Shown piece by piece: positions 1 to 11,990 of a stretch of 64,000 nt of DNA. The notes beneath the pieces were generated by a model. That model did not search any database. It was not told the DNA's origin and was given only the letters and a program-made list of their open reading frames with translations. Origin of the DNA: Bursaphelenchus xylophilus (lineage: Eukaryota > Nematoda > Chromadorea > Rhabditida > Aphelenchoididae); the NCBI GenBank assembly GCA_904066235.2, contig CAJFCV020000006.1, positions 3,534,001 to 3,598,000 on the forward strand, in the 5' to 3' direction. Position 1 is the first letter of the stretch, and the number at the start of each line of letters is the position of its first letter. The position numbers and the translations under genes are program-made.

Positions 1-3000
1 TCTTCATTTCTGCCAAAAAGCAAATAGCCATAGCCGAAAAATCATTTTTCTGGCCGACTCTTTTCTATCAGTGGTCTCTTGTCTACTAAGGTTGTTGAAT
101 ATCTCGACTTATTTTTCAAAGAGCTAACTAAAGTTTTCTGGCCTTGAAATATGGCATAGATAGATCAAACGTATAAAAATTGAAGAAAATTTCGTACAGC
201 GTATTTTACCATAAAGGACGACCTTTTTAACACACCTTTTTGAGCGAAAACCCCCTTTTGACCCCAAAAAACTTTATCACATAGAAGTTTGCAACCTTAA
301 AGTTCAGAGTAAACCTCTCAAAAATTTTTAAATTTTGAAAAAACAAAACTCGCAACTGGAGTTGGAGAAGACCCGAGAACGGTTCATCCAAATCCCATGA
401 AAAGTTTCACCGCTCGAGAAAATTTGTGTCACAAACTGCGAAGAAGAAGAGAGGAAAGTGCCATTACAAAAGGCGGAAATTACGATGAGGTTAATCGCCC
501 GATTTTCGCCGCTTTATGACGGAAAACCCTTGTAAGACGATCAGACGCTGAATCCGAAATCGAAAGAATAATGTAAAATTTGACATTGATACCTTGAGTA
601 TCGAACTTCACTACTACGAAATCTCCCTATAACATACAATTTCAAAGGTCTGAAGAGGTAATTTTAGGCCGAAAGGACCTCTGTGCTAATATTTCGAACA
701 AAATTTTGAATTTTTGCAAGCTGTTATGCAGAGAGATGACTGAAATTTTGGACCAAAACAGAACTTTATAGATGTAGAATAGAAAATAAAAGTCCTAAAG
801 TGATAAAACAAGGCCTTACGGATCAAAAAAGATGATATTGATAGGCGTAGAAGTATGACCGTGCCGTTTTTTTAGTTGTGCATTTTTTACAGATAGAATT
901 AAACTTTTGGTACTACTGTTAATATCACTTGAAAGTACGTTGCAAACGCTATCTATTAGTGTATGCTATATGTGGTCAGGCTTAACATGGTGGTTTTTAT
1001 AAAGCTTCAAAGATGACCAACTTAAAAAAAAATGCCATTTGCGGAATTAAGAAAATTTTAAACGATTACTTTCCAATTTTTTATCAAAATAAGTCTTTTA
1101 GGCCTATCTGGCCTTCATTGTATAAAACAAAACCTCTCTATAGCCAACAACTTTTTGTTTCTTCCATAATTCCCATCTTAGAGACCTACCTTACACCCTA
1201 TATAAACCCCTAAAAAATCCAAAACTCCCCTTAAAAACAAATCTTTTCCCACTTCAAATTAAACACCCTCGACCCGGGCCACAAAAACGACCTTGTCTTA
1301 CAGAAACGTGCAGAACAATAAAAGGACCGAAGCGAGCAACCTGGTTGGAAACCGAGGTCAACGCGGTGCCAAACATCCCTCCCTCCCTCTCCGCGCCCGG
1401 AATGGGATATTCGATCGGTTGCCATGGTGGGCGGATATCCAGGTCGCATATGCAAATACAGCCGGAAAACGTGATGCCTCAAGCGAAATCTTCGAACTGT
1501 AAAAGCGATTTCGGAAATAGTAAAAGCCGTAGGTGTAAGGAAAAGGGGAAATGACGGGAGGTTTTGGTTTCCATAGTTTTACGGGAGGGAAATAAAAGAA
1601 ATGCCTTATTTTTCGAATTTTATAAGGGAACAGTACGAATTTTAAGCGTTACAAGGGCTTTTACGAATTTTAAAGGCAACATAATATACAAAAAAATTGT
1701 AGTTTTCGTTTACTACGTATTTTACGACTTAAAATTTTATTTATTTTTTTAATTTTGTGAAATTCCAAAAAATTCCAAAATTTGAAAAAATCGTATTTTA
1801 GATTGATAAGGCAAAAATATGTTTAAAATACGTTGTAAAAACAATAACCACCCCTACAGAGACCTTTTATAAAGCAGAGCTTTATGTTTTACCCGATAAA
1901 ATTTCAAAAAATCCCATAAAATCTCAAAATTCCAAAAATTTAAAAAAATCCCAAAATGCATTTCCAATCAATAAATCATAATTGTCATACCTCAAACGAA
2001 ATGAAACCTTCAAAACATTGGTTATGCATACAAATTTCCGATGAAAAATACCAAAAGGAAAATTGTTTTACCGCGTGGACGCTCGGAAAACATTTCGTTT
2101 CGCTTTCTTTTCCGGTTAACGGGGGCTATTATGTATTTAAGCGTGCGCGATTAAAATTATTATTAAATTTCGTATCCTGGGAAAGGGCTTAACGCGCAAT
2201 TTGTTAAAGTGGAACTAAATTTGAATGCCGCTGTTGAGAAAAGGATGAATAAGCTCTTCATTGAACCATCATGATATTTTTTTGAATGCGCCTTAAAAGT
2301 ATATTGACCATATTTTCCAAATGACATCAAAATTGGCCTCAGTTAAAAGAAAGGCATAAATCGACCAGTAGATAACACAAATGGCAAGCATTGACATTAC
2401 CACTAGAAGCACTGTGCTCTCAGCTTCAGAACAGTATCAATTACAGTGTATGCACGTTACCTCCAAAAGCGTTATTACCCAAAACTCTTTCCTTTGCCCA
2501 GTTTTGACTAATGGTTTCCCCCTACCATTTTTAAGGTCGATTATACCAACTTTTAGACTAAAAAAACGCCACTACCAGCCTCCCCATCTCTTCCCATAAA
2601 AAGTTAACCCCAGCCTGATGACCAATACTGTGCTGGTCATTCCGTTTTTCAGCGAAAACATTACTGTCTCCCCACGCACTCCTTCGATTCGAGCTCCCCT
2701 CTCCCTACCTTACTGCCTAATCCCAAAACAAAATAAACTCCTTCGCGGGAAACTGGGATGTGTCCATGAAAGGGATACAGAACCTTTTCTCACGCCGTGG
2801 TGACTAAAGATGAACAAACAATGTGTCCTAGGATTGATGGAGAGAGTCGAGGTGAGGGGATGGCTTAAGTTGGAAATTTGGGAAAATTGGAATTTGAATA
2901 TCTAGAAAAGCAAGGCCTTCCTTTACTGTAAATTTTACGTGGGCAGTCATAAGTCACAAAATAAGCTAATACGGCACTGATTAGTCCCATAAAATTTTTG

Positions 3001-4293
3001 CTTTTGCTTGCAAGGGCAGCAAGAAGAATTCAACAAAATTCGCAAAAAGAGATCATGGAAAACGAGGAGAAACGACCAGAAAAAATTTTTAGACTTATTT
3101 AGAGGATCCGCAAGACATTTCTTGTATAAGCATTGCATTCCATACATGAACAACAACAACATTTTTTTAGTTAAAAAATTGTAAAAATCTCGATTTTTTA
3201 AATTTTTTAGCCAAAAAGTCTTGCTAATTTTGACAATTTGCACGTCAAAAATCTCAAGTACGCCCAAGAAAACCTTTATTTTTACTTGTCAGAATTCTCA
3301 TCAACATCTTCCGGCATCTATAAAATATAAAAATTCCCCTGAAAAAACCAATATCTTCATAGAAGTCCCACTTTTCACAAGAACCTTTCCCCACTCCTCT
3401 AAAAATCGAATAAATCCAAATCTCAAATGAATAAAAATCCCTTCCATATGTGACTTCAGTTTCAAACCTGATCCCTCTGTCTCTTTCTCAATTCCCCACT
3501 TAATTCGTATGTTTATTCAGCCGCCTTCCAAATTATGATGAATTATTTTTCATATAGTTTTTCTTTTGACGTGAGCGGAAAATTGGTGGAGAAAAAACGG
3601 AAAATATTTTTGGTTAGGATTTTTTGAAAGGTATGGCAAATTATTATTTAAATTTTCTGGTGAATTTTTGAGATATTTATTTGAATTTTTTCCTATAGAA
3701 AGCGAAAAATTTAGGCTTTTTTCTGTTATTTTCAAGCTGAAAAATTAGCATTCTACTCAACGTGAGAAGTAAAATTTTGCTACGAAAAATCAATTCTTTC
3801 CGATTAAAACTGGCGGATATATGGCCTAAAAATACTTTCTCTAACCGTCTCTCTTCATTTTCCATAGTCTCTCGCTCTTAAAAATTGTTGAATTTTGAGG
3901 GCTGCCAAAGGAAAGCAGGCTGTAAATTCCATTCCTTAGCTAAAGCTTCTCAAAAACTCAACTTTAGCCACATCATTTTTTGGTGACATCTTATACGATG
4001 AAACATGTTTTTAATCGCAATTTTTGTTTCGATACAATGTCCAAAGTTGATAGTTTTGTTTTTGAATGTCTATTCAAAATTTTTACTTCCAAGAACTGCT
4101 CCGAAAAACTTGTTTATTTACGCCACTCTCAGACATTTCAATCCGCGCTTTTTTCCATCGAAAGGACATTCTATCAACTGGCTACCCATCTATTCATATT
4201 TTTCTGTCTGCATAGGCTTTGACACGTTTTCGAGACAATCTTCACGTTCATCTTGACGGCCGATGCGTCTTCGTAAATCAGAGACCAATATTC
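1..4293. other. AT-rich intergenic stretch, no gene seen
   Basis: I see no convincing coding exon here. Open frames are short, low-complexity and lack splice support. A GC-richer block at about 1255-1560 contains an octamer-type ATGCAAAT at about 1448 and may be regulatory. Bases 25-115 and 3805-3895 carry degraded copies, in minus orientation, of a dispersed repeat found throughout the window. Confidence 0.6.
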
Positions 4294-4522
4294 TCACGGG
4301 TAGTACGGCGGTTTCCGGTCCGCGACGAATGCCTCCCACAGGAATTCGTGTTGTTTTTCAAAGCGAAGTTTAACTGTGCTTGTTGAAGAGAGAGGTTAAA
4401 GACTGTAAAGACAAGAGAATATGGTTGGAAATCACTCAAATTTCTCCACTTTTTTAAGTTATGCAATTAACAAAAGCTAAAAAACATGTTTCGTCGTATA
4501 AGATGTCACCTGCGCCAAAAAA
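3976..4522. mobile_element. Putative MITE with GTGACATCTTATACG inverted ends
   Basis: The left arm (about 3976-4012) and right arm (about 4479-4522) are inverted copies built around GTGACATCTTATACGA, followed by AAACATGTTT. There is no transposase between them. The interior holds the tentative last exon of the minus-strand gene at 4294-8676. Related single motifs occur elsewhere (about 8993, 11296, 19208, 23617). Confidence 0.55.
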
Positions 4523-7500
4523 TCGTTATTGGTCAAGGCAACTGTGTTGTAAATTTTAGCCCGTGTTTTCGGCGAACAGCGGAGATATTCACCAATTTCT
4601 TGAGCGAGAGACTATTAAAAATGAGGAGAGACAGTCAGAGAAAAAGTATTTTTAGGTCTTAGCTTTGTCACTTTTGCTGGGAAAAATTGAATTGTAACGG
4701 AAAAGTTTTGCCTCTCACTAAAGTAGAGTTTCAATACATTCCATTTTAAAATTTGAAAAAAAAATAATTTTTGTATTTTTCGACCAAAAGAACTTGCTTG
4801 AATTTGCGCCAATCTTCATCAAAAATTAACTTTGAAACTTTTGGCCTAGCCTCTAACATAACAACACAAACTTTTCATTTTTTGTTGCGATATGTGCTCC
4901 TTGATCACTTCCTTATGGCTACTTTCCACTTTTTCGAAACACCCAAGCAGTTTTCCCGGCTTTCTCTTTCCGACAACCCATAAAATCGGAGATTTTACAT
5001 AGACAATAACAGTCTCATGAATGATGGATCATCAAAACAATGTGTCAAAATGTTACTGGCTAAGCAAAGGCAAAGCATTTTTTTTTGAATCCCAAAAGTT
5101 TTGACAAGTCTCGGCGTAGGCGCGGGATAAAATTGAATTTATATATTGTTTACAAATATAGTTTATTTTTTGACAGAAAATTTTGTAGCATTATACGAAA
5201 AAAATTACTGTAGTTTTCTATGAAAAATGCCGCAAAAAAATTTGTCAGCAATCGTATGGCTTCAGTTGGAAATTTAGCCCCAAAGACAGCTTTATGCATG
5301 AAAAATCTCAATAATATCTTGAATTTTAGATAGTTTCATACCTTAAAATATAATCTCCTCAAGGCGTCAGAAAGTTTTAACCGTAACTTTTGTTAAATTT
5401 CACCAAAACCCACTTCCTTTTGAGAAATTCAAATTTGATAAAAACATAAAATTCTCATAAAATTTCCACCTACCCCAATTCTCGTCTTCGCTGTCGTCGT
5501 CACTGATATCTTCAGCCATCATCCAACCAGTTCCGTACAGCTGGCAACTCGCCGTCATTGATGGTTTTTGCGAACTTTCGGATTGACTTCGATATCCGGA
5601 GTCTTGTAGAAAACTGGTTGATTTTAGGGCATTTTGTAGAGCTTTGAGATCAAATGCCATGTCGTAATTAAACTTGGGGGTCTCTTTCATCTTCGGTTGG
5701 TATTCCGAGCGGGTTAAACGGCTAAATGAATATGATAAGTTTGATTTTGAGGGGAAAAAATTTTAAAAATGAAAATTGCCAGAGGCAAGAGTCTGAGATT
5801 TCTTTTTAAACTTGGCCAAAGTTCTGTTCAAAGGGTATTTATGAACAATTAGAAATTTTAGTTCGAAATCTCTACCCGCAGGCAAGATATTTCGTTTTTT
5901 CTCCGAGAGAGCATATAAAATTAGGAGTGTCAGCCCGAAAAAATCTTCTTCTGCCCTAATTTTGATCAAAATCCCGGCTTTACAACAGCAGTAAAAGAAA
6001 AAATGTTGAAAAAATTGTTTCCATTCCCAATATATATTTATCTCGCGGCCAAAAAATAGAGCGTTCTTTACATATACACTCTCTTCCTTTATAATGTTTA
6101 TATGCTATGATCTGATAAAAAAATATCCTCTATTCTTCTGGGAATTTTCTTTACACTTGCCAGAACTTTTGGCGGTTCAAATCCAACGGATGTTTTGAAC
6201 GCACATAGAAGAACAAATAGAGCTGAAATGCCAAGAAAAATGGCCTAAAAAGACGCAGGAAAAATGGCGTATTTTAAAATCTAATTATTGTTTTACAAAA
6301 ATCAAGTTACTTTTTGGAACTACGATGACTTTTGCGATCGAAAACTGTATTAAAAAATGACTTTTTTGGCTTGAAAATGTCCTCCTATCAAGTTATTAAA
6401 AGCTACCTCGGTACAACGAAGCCTCTCTACAACACATTCTGAGTTGCGGAGAGTCGACTTTAGGCCAAAATAACCTCAAAATAACGAAACCCTTCCGTCA
6501 CAAATAAATTTTTTTGGGTTTCTTGGCGATTTTTTGCGATATAGAGGTTAGATGTGGTTAGACTGCAACGTTTCTGCTCAAAATTCAGAAAAAAATACCG
6601 TAAAAATAACTTTTTTTTCTAACCGTCACTCCTCATTTTCTGCAGTCTTTTTTTCAGCAAATGTCGTTGAATGTATCAGACGTGCTTTAAATTGTAAGCT
6701 AAAATTTTCAGGAATTGGAAATTGGCCTAGGTCGGCCACAAAATTTTCAAAAATTACAAAAAAATTTGCTGTTTTACCAAACAAATTATAAAATCATCGT
6801 TAGGGGGAAAGAACGTATTTTAAAAACAGATTTTCAATCCCACAACTTTTTTTCTGAACTTATTTTTATCTAAATATACAACACAGACTTTCGGAAGAAA
6901 CTAAACTCTTGAATCTTTCGAATCCCCTCCCAAAAAACGGCCTAAATCTTGAAATCCGGCGCTCACTCCATAAAAATCCCGTCTTACCCAAACCCAAAGC
7001 GACTCTTCCCAGCACACAAAAAAAATCCTTGGCCCAATTTCGGCTCTTTTATAAAAACGATTTCGGGATCTACCCCTAAATGTTCTTTGCCCTCCGGGCA
7101 AGAGGAATGCGCGTTGGGGGAAAAGGGGAGGGAGGGGGGAACAACATGACTACAACCGAATATTTTTGAGTTATGACATAGTTTTGGGCCCGGGTTAGCG
7201 GGTGTTTGCAGAGAACGAGGGAAATAGACGTTCATGGATTAGGAAAAAACAGTCAAGAATACTGCAGAAAACACAAAAAAAATTTACGTGGATTCGAAGT
7301 GCAATGCTCAAATTTTCCTAACAGGGGAAGTACTCCAAGTGCGACGCTCAGATTTTCTTTAAATTTTGCACACACGTCGGGTATGGATTAAATATAAATT
7401 CCTGAAAGTTTTAGCTCGCGCTTTGCGGGCGTCGCCGAGATATCGAACGATTTTTGCCGCCGAGAGCTAAGCGTGGAGAGCTGTCAGAGAGAAAAACGCT

Positions 7501-8676
7501 TTTTGGCCATAACTTTGGCAGTTTCGCGCGGAAAAATTTGATTTTTTGTAGAAACATTATCCTTTACGGCAGAAACAGGCATGAAACTTTTTGTGCCGAA
7601 ATTCGGCAAAAAGTCTTAAATTTTCGCCGACTTTCGAACCAAAAATCTCGGTTGTTTCTGCAAAGCGCGAGATAGGACTCTCGCATATATGTTAGAAAAA
7701 ATTGGTCTAAATTTGTTCCAAGTTTCATCAAAATCCGAGCGTCGCACTTGGAGTACTTCCCCTGTAAGATTTTTTGCCGTACTAGTTCTGCAATGGCTGC
7801 AAATCAGTGCCTAAAAGGTTTAGCTCGAGCTGCGTAAATGTCGCATAGAAATTCCAAGATCTTTGTGGGATAGAAGGTATGTGAAATGCGGGGAGTCCCG
7901 AGACGAATAACCCTTTTTTGGCTATATCTCTGTCATTCTTGCACTTCAATTTTTTTATTTTTTATAAAGCCATCGCTTTTTTCAGCAAAAAAATCGCTTA
8001 TTTTTGAAAACCGCGACCTGAAAACCTGACAGATGCCAGACAATAAAAAAATAATTTTTTGTCCAAATCTATGCCCCAGCTTCATCAAAATCATAGCGTC
8101 TCCAGTATGCCGATTAATCAAAAACAATGAAAAAATCAAATATCAAATTTTAGGACGGTCCCTATATCTGCTCCACCGCAAGTTTCCTTCTTTGAGGCTC
8201 TAGAACCTTCTAGAAAATGTTGCAATTTTGCGATTGATTCGCGGAACCCATCCCTCTTCATCGAAAAACGGCCAAAAATAAAAAGTTTCCTCGAACATCC
8301 GGTTCCGAGGTAATTTGTTTCTTACTTTCTTTGGATAAGCAAATTTTCAGACAGTTTAGAGTAAAATACGTGGACTTTGAGGTTGCTGGATTATTTTTTG
8401 GGGCTTTTCAAAAGTTAAAAAATTTAAAAAAAATTAATTAAGCTCCCTGAAAATTCAAAAAATCCCAAAAAAAATTATTTTTTTTCACTTACTCGTCCGG
8501 CCTCAACGCCAACTCATTGAAGGCCATGTAGCAACTGCTGGTGGCGGAGTCGAGTCGGGAACGTGAATTCTGAATCCTCGGTGAGGCCGCCGGATTGGAG
8601 AGAGCGGCGACCTCGGCCAAGGGCCCTTCAAAGAAGGGATTGGCAATTGACGATGAGCCCAAACCCGCCAATACGG
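4294..8676 (-). CDS. Unrecognised protein, partial model (first exon not found)
   Basis: Not recognised. Three exons join in phase: 8493-8676, preceded by a strong acceptor (tgttctcttcgcag), 5474-5721 and a tentative last exon 4294-4373 ending in TGA. The first visible residues (VLAGLGSSSIANPFF) look like the end of a signal peptide, so the start codon should lie in an unplaced upstream exon; the same frame runs back only to a stop without an ATG. The middle exon encodes a polar segment with an acidic patch (EDISDDDSEDENW) and one Cys, the first exon another Cys. The final exon would add a short tail ending RKPPYYP. That exon lies inside an inverted-repeat element (3976-4522), so it may be an exonised piece or a chance match. 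The introns are long (2.8 and 1.1 kb). The middle exon is the best supported part. A secreted peptide precursor is possible but no dibasic cleavage pattern is clear. Confidence 0.45.
7322..7764. mobile_element. CAGGGGAAGTACT-family TIR element, copy 1
   Basis: A 443-bp element with inverted ends starting CAGGGGAAGTACTCCAAGTG and a TAA duplication on both sides (7319-7321, 7765-7767). The 3-bp TTA/TAA target points to a PIF/Harbinger-like mover (inference). It has no ORF of its own. It shares its body with copies at 9402, 11542 and 63506. Confidence 0.85.
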
Positions 8677-9474
8677 CTGCGAAGAGAACAGGGATTAGGC
8701 TTTGTTTGGGTTCATGTTTGCGCACATTTCAACACGATAAATAAAAATGAAAAAGTGAAAAAGTGGAAAAATTATTTTTTTTTAAAAGTAATGTAAAATA
8801 TGGAAATTTCGGAAGGACAAAAAATTGAAAAAATTTGCCTTTAATGGTGACAAAAATCGAAAAAAATGTAAAAATGAGATATAAAAATTGACTTAAATTT
8901 CATTAAAATTCACAAAAAAATTATACCAAAAAATCAAAAAATCTTAATAAAATATAAAAAAGCCAAAAAAAATTAAAAAAATCAAGCTCCATTCTGCGAC
9001 ATTTTATACGAAAAATCAAAAAATCTCAAAATTGAAAAAGCCAAAAAAAATTTTTTTCCATTTTTTTAATCAAGATAAAATCCCTCACAAAAATCACCAA
9101 TTCGAACTTATAAAAGCGTGAATGCGAGGACAAAGAGGGGGATTTTTATAAAGCGTGACCTTTGGGTGCGGAGAAAAAACAAATCTCAGGGAAAGTGACC
9201 AAAACAAACAAAGCAACGGAAAAACGCTCGAAAATCATAATTCTCATGGCCACTCCAAACCTTTTTAGGAAAATGAAAAAATTGGGCGGAGAAGAGAGGA
9301 AATGGGAAAAATTAATTTCACTAAACTTTTTAAGATTTTTAATATTTTTACGACAAAAAAATCATTAAAAAAATAAAAGTCATTAAAAAAAATTCGACTT
9401 ACAGGGGAAGTACTCCAAGTGTGACGCTCAGATTTTGATGAAACTTGACACAAATTTAGAATAATTTTTTCTAA

Positions 9475-10045
9475 CAAGGAAAGTACTTCTATGGGGTGTG
9501 GAATTACCGGTCGAGATATATATCAAAAAATTCGCAAAAATTTTCTGATTCAGAATATATATAAATTAGCTGCCTAATTTTGGTCTATCAGCGAGTTTTT
9601 TCAATAAATGTTTTTCTCGAGGAAAAAAATCTGCGGCAACAAAAGCGCGCCCGGTCTCTTCCTTCGGAAGAGAGCGGTGTGGCCGAGTGGTTAGAGCGCT
9701 GGCTTGGAAATCCGAGGGAAACGGGTTCGATTCTTTTTGCCACACTAGAACCCATTTTTTACATTGGAACTACTTTTAAGGTGTAGTTGTAATCCAATTT
9801 GATATTTTAAGGCTTGTCAAGGCCTCAGAATTTAGTTTAGCACAAAACAAAATTTTTTTATTGTTAAAAACACGGTCAAAAAGACACTTGCATGGTGTCG
9901 CGAGAAAACTTCTGAGGACAAAAACGTGTCATCAGACCAAAATTAGGCAGCTAATTTATATATATTCTGAATCAGAAAATTTTTGCGAATTTTTTGATAT
10001 ATATCTCGACCGGTAATTCCACACCCCATAGAAGTACTTTCCTTG
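9475..10045. mobile_element. Nested TIR element (CAAGGAAAGTACTTC ends) carrying a tRNA-like sequence
   Basis: A 571-bp element with nearly perfect inverted arms of about 110 bp, flanked by TAA duplications (9472-9474, 10046-10048). It has no transposase. Between the arms lies a tRNA-Ser-like sequence with a Pol III A box and a near-consensus B box. The terminal bases (CAAGG...CCTTG) and 3-bp target match the 59574-60882 element, so the two may share a mobilising enzyme. Confidence 0.85.
9673..9748 (+). pseudogene. tRNA-Ser(GGA)-like sequence, degenerate
   Basis: The D-arm and A box (TGGCCGAGTGG, 9680-9690), an anticodon-loop-like TTGGAAA with GGA at 9706-9708, and the T-loop/B box (GGTTCGATTCT, 9724-9734) are clear. 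The T stem and acceptor stem pair poorly and the long variable arm expected of tRNA-Ser is missing. It is therefore more likely a decayed tRNA or a SINE-type Pol III promoter than a working tRNA. Confidence 0.6.
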
Positions 10046-11541
10046 TAAGATATATGCTGGAATCCTAGCTCGCGTTTTGCAGAAACAACAGAGATTTTTA
10101 GATCGAAAGTCGACGAAAATTTAGGAATTTTTTACCGAATTTCGGCTCGAAAAGTTTGATGCCTATTTATACCATAGAGGGTAATGTTTCCACAAAAAAT
10201 CACTTTTTTCCGCACGAAACTGGCAAAGTTATGACCAAAAAGTGTTTTTCTTTCTGACCGCTCTCTGCGTTGAGCGTACTCTCTCGGTGGTAAAGATGGT
10301 TCAATATCTCGGTGGCGCTTGGAAAGCGCGAGCTAAAACTTTCAGGAATTGATATTTAGTCCAAACCCGACGGGTGTGCAAAATTTAAGGGAAATCTGAG
10401 CGTCACACTTGGAGTACTTCTCTTGTTAGATCCAAAAGCAATAAAAAAATATCAAAAAATTGTGTTAGATGACGTCACATTTTAATTTTTTAAAAATTTT
10501 TCCATGGATTCGTATCTGCTTTTCGTATAATTTGCAAATTTTTTTTCATCTTCCAAAACAACCTTTTTGGACACAACAAAAAATATTTTTTCTATTTGCC
10601 TAATGAACGGTTCCATTAGGCCAAAAATGGCAACATATTCTCATAAGTAATGAGGTCATTATTATCTTGGCTGAAAAATGAGAAAATCTCATGACAAAAA
10701 AGGGTCAAAATACTATGGTATTGCGCTATAATTAGGTCTAAAAAACAAAAATTGGTATTCGGCTACAACACTGTTAAATTTGAAAGGCCGCAGTATAAAA
10801 TTTAGCCCTGAAAACTACTGAAAAAGCCCTAATTCAGTGTTTTTCGGCAATTTTCGTCCAACTTGGATCGAAAAGAGTAATAAATAATTGATAGAATTTT
10901 AATTACAACCCTCTGGTCGGTAAACAGCGCCATTAACTGCTTCGCAAAAGTATCTAAAGCCGCTTTTTCGCAATTTCCCGTCGAAAACAACAAATAAATA
11001 AAAGAATGTCGAAGTTTTTGGATGCAGTTTGTCGGAAATAATGAGCTAAAATTAGGCCTAGACCAGAAGGAAGAAACCAAATGGGACGAGCCGCAAAAAA
11101 GGGGGTGGAAAATAAGATTAAACGGCCGAAAAAACGCTGTTTTGGGGGATTTTACGGAAAATATCCGCGGATTTGTGATATTCCCTAGATGGAATTATAT
11201 TTATGGAAGTGGAATCTATACAATTTTTAGTAAGGTTTCGGAAAACTTAATTTTTTTTTGCAGGAAACGTTGGAGAATAAAAATAAAAATTTTTCGTATA
11301 AAATGTCACCATCGAATAGAAGCAAAATGTAGTTCTTGTTTTTTGGTGTCTATATAGTAAATGTAGAAGTTAAAAATTCAAGATTTTTCTTTAGTTTCTG
11401 CGAAATGTGAAAAATAAAATTTCCAATAATTTTTGTGACATTCCGTCAAATTTAAGAAAATCACATATTTCGGCGAAAACAATATTTTTTGCACTCCAAT
11501 GGCCCTTCAAGGCAAAAAACTCCGGTTGGAAAAAGAACTTA

Positions 11542-11990
11542 CAAGGGAAGTACTTGAAGTGTGACGCTCAGATTTTGATGAAACTTGGCACAAATTTAGA
11601 ATAATTTTTTCTAAGATATATGCGGGAATCCTAGCTCGCGCTTTGCAGAAACAACCGAGATTTTTAGATCGAAAGTCGGCGAAAATTTGGGACTTTTTGC
11701 CGAATTTCGGCACGAAAAGTTTCATGCCTATTTCAACCGTAAAGAATAATGTTTCTACAAAAAATCAAATTTTTCCGCACGAAACTGCCAAAGTTATGGC
11801 CAAAAAGCGGTTTTCTCTCTGACCGCTCTCCACGTTGAGCGTGCTCTCTCGGCGGCAAAAATCGTTCAATATCTCGGCGGCGCCCGCAAAGCGCGAGCTA
11901 AAACTTTCAGGAATTGATATTTAGTCCATACCCGATGTGTGTGCAAAATTTAAAGAAAATCTGAGCGTCACACTTGAAGTACTTCCCCTG
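11542..11990. mobile_element. CAGGGGAAGTACT-family TIR element, copy 3
   Basis: A 449-bp copy flanked by TTA on both sides (11539-11541, 11991-11993). Its left end reads CAAGGGAAGTACTTG and its right end is the standard form. The body matches copies 1, 2 and 4. No ORF is evident. Confidence 0.85.

Larger units (their letters stand above)
9402..10425. mobile_element. CAGGGGAAGTACT-family TIR element, copy 2, with nested insertion
   Basis: The outer ends match the family and are flanked by TTA on both sides (9399-9401, 10426-10428). The element is 1024 bp because a second element (9475-10045) plus its 3-bp duplication is inserted in it. Removing the insertion leaves about 450 bp, the size of the other copies. 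The nesting gives a relative age: the outer copy inserted first. Confidence 0.85.
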
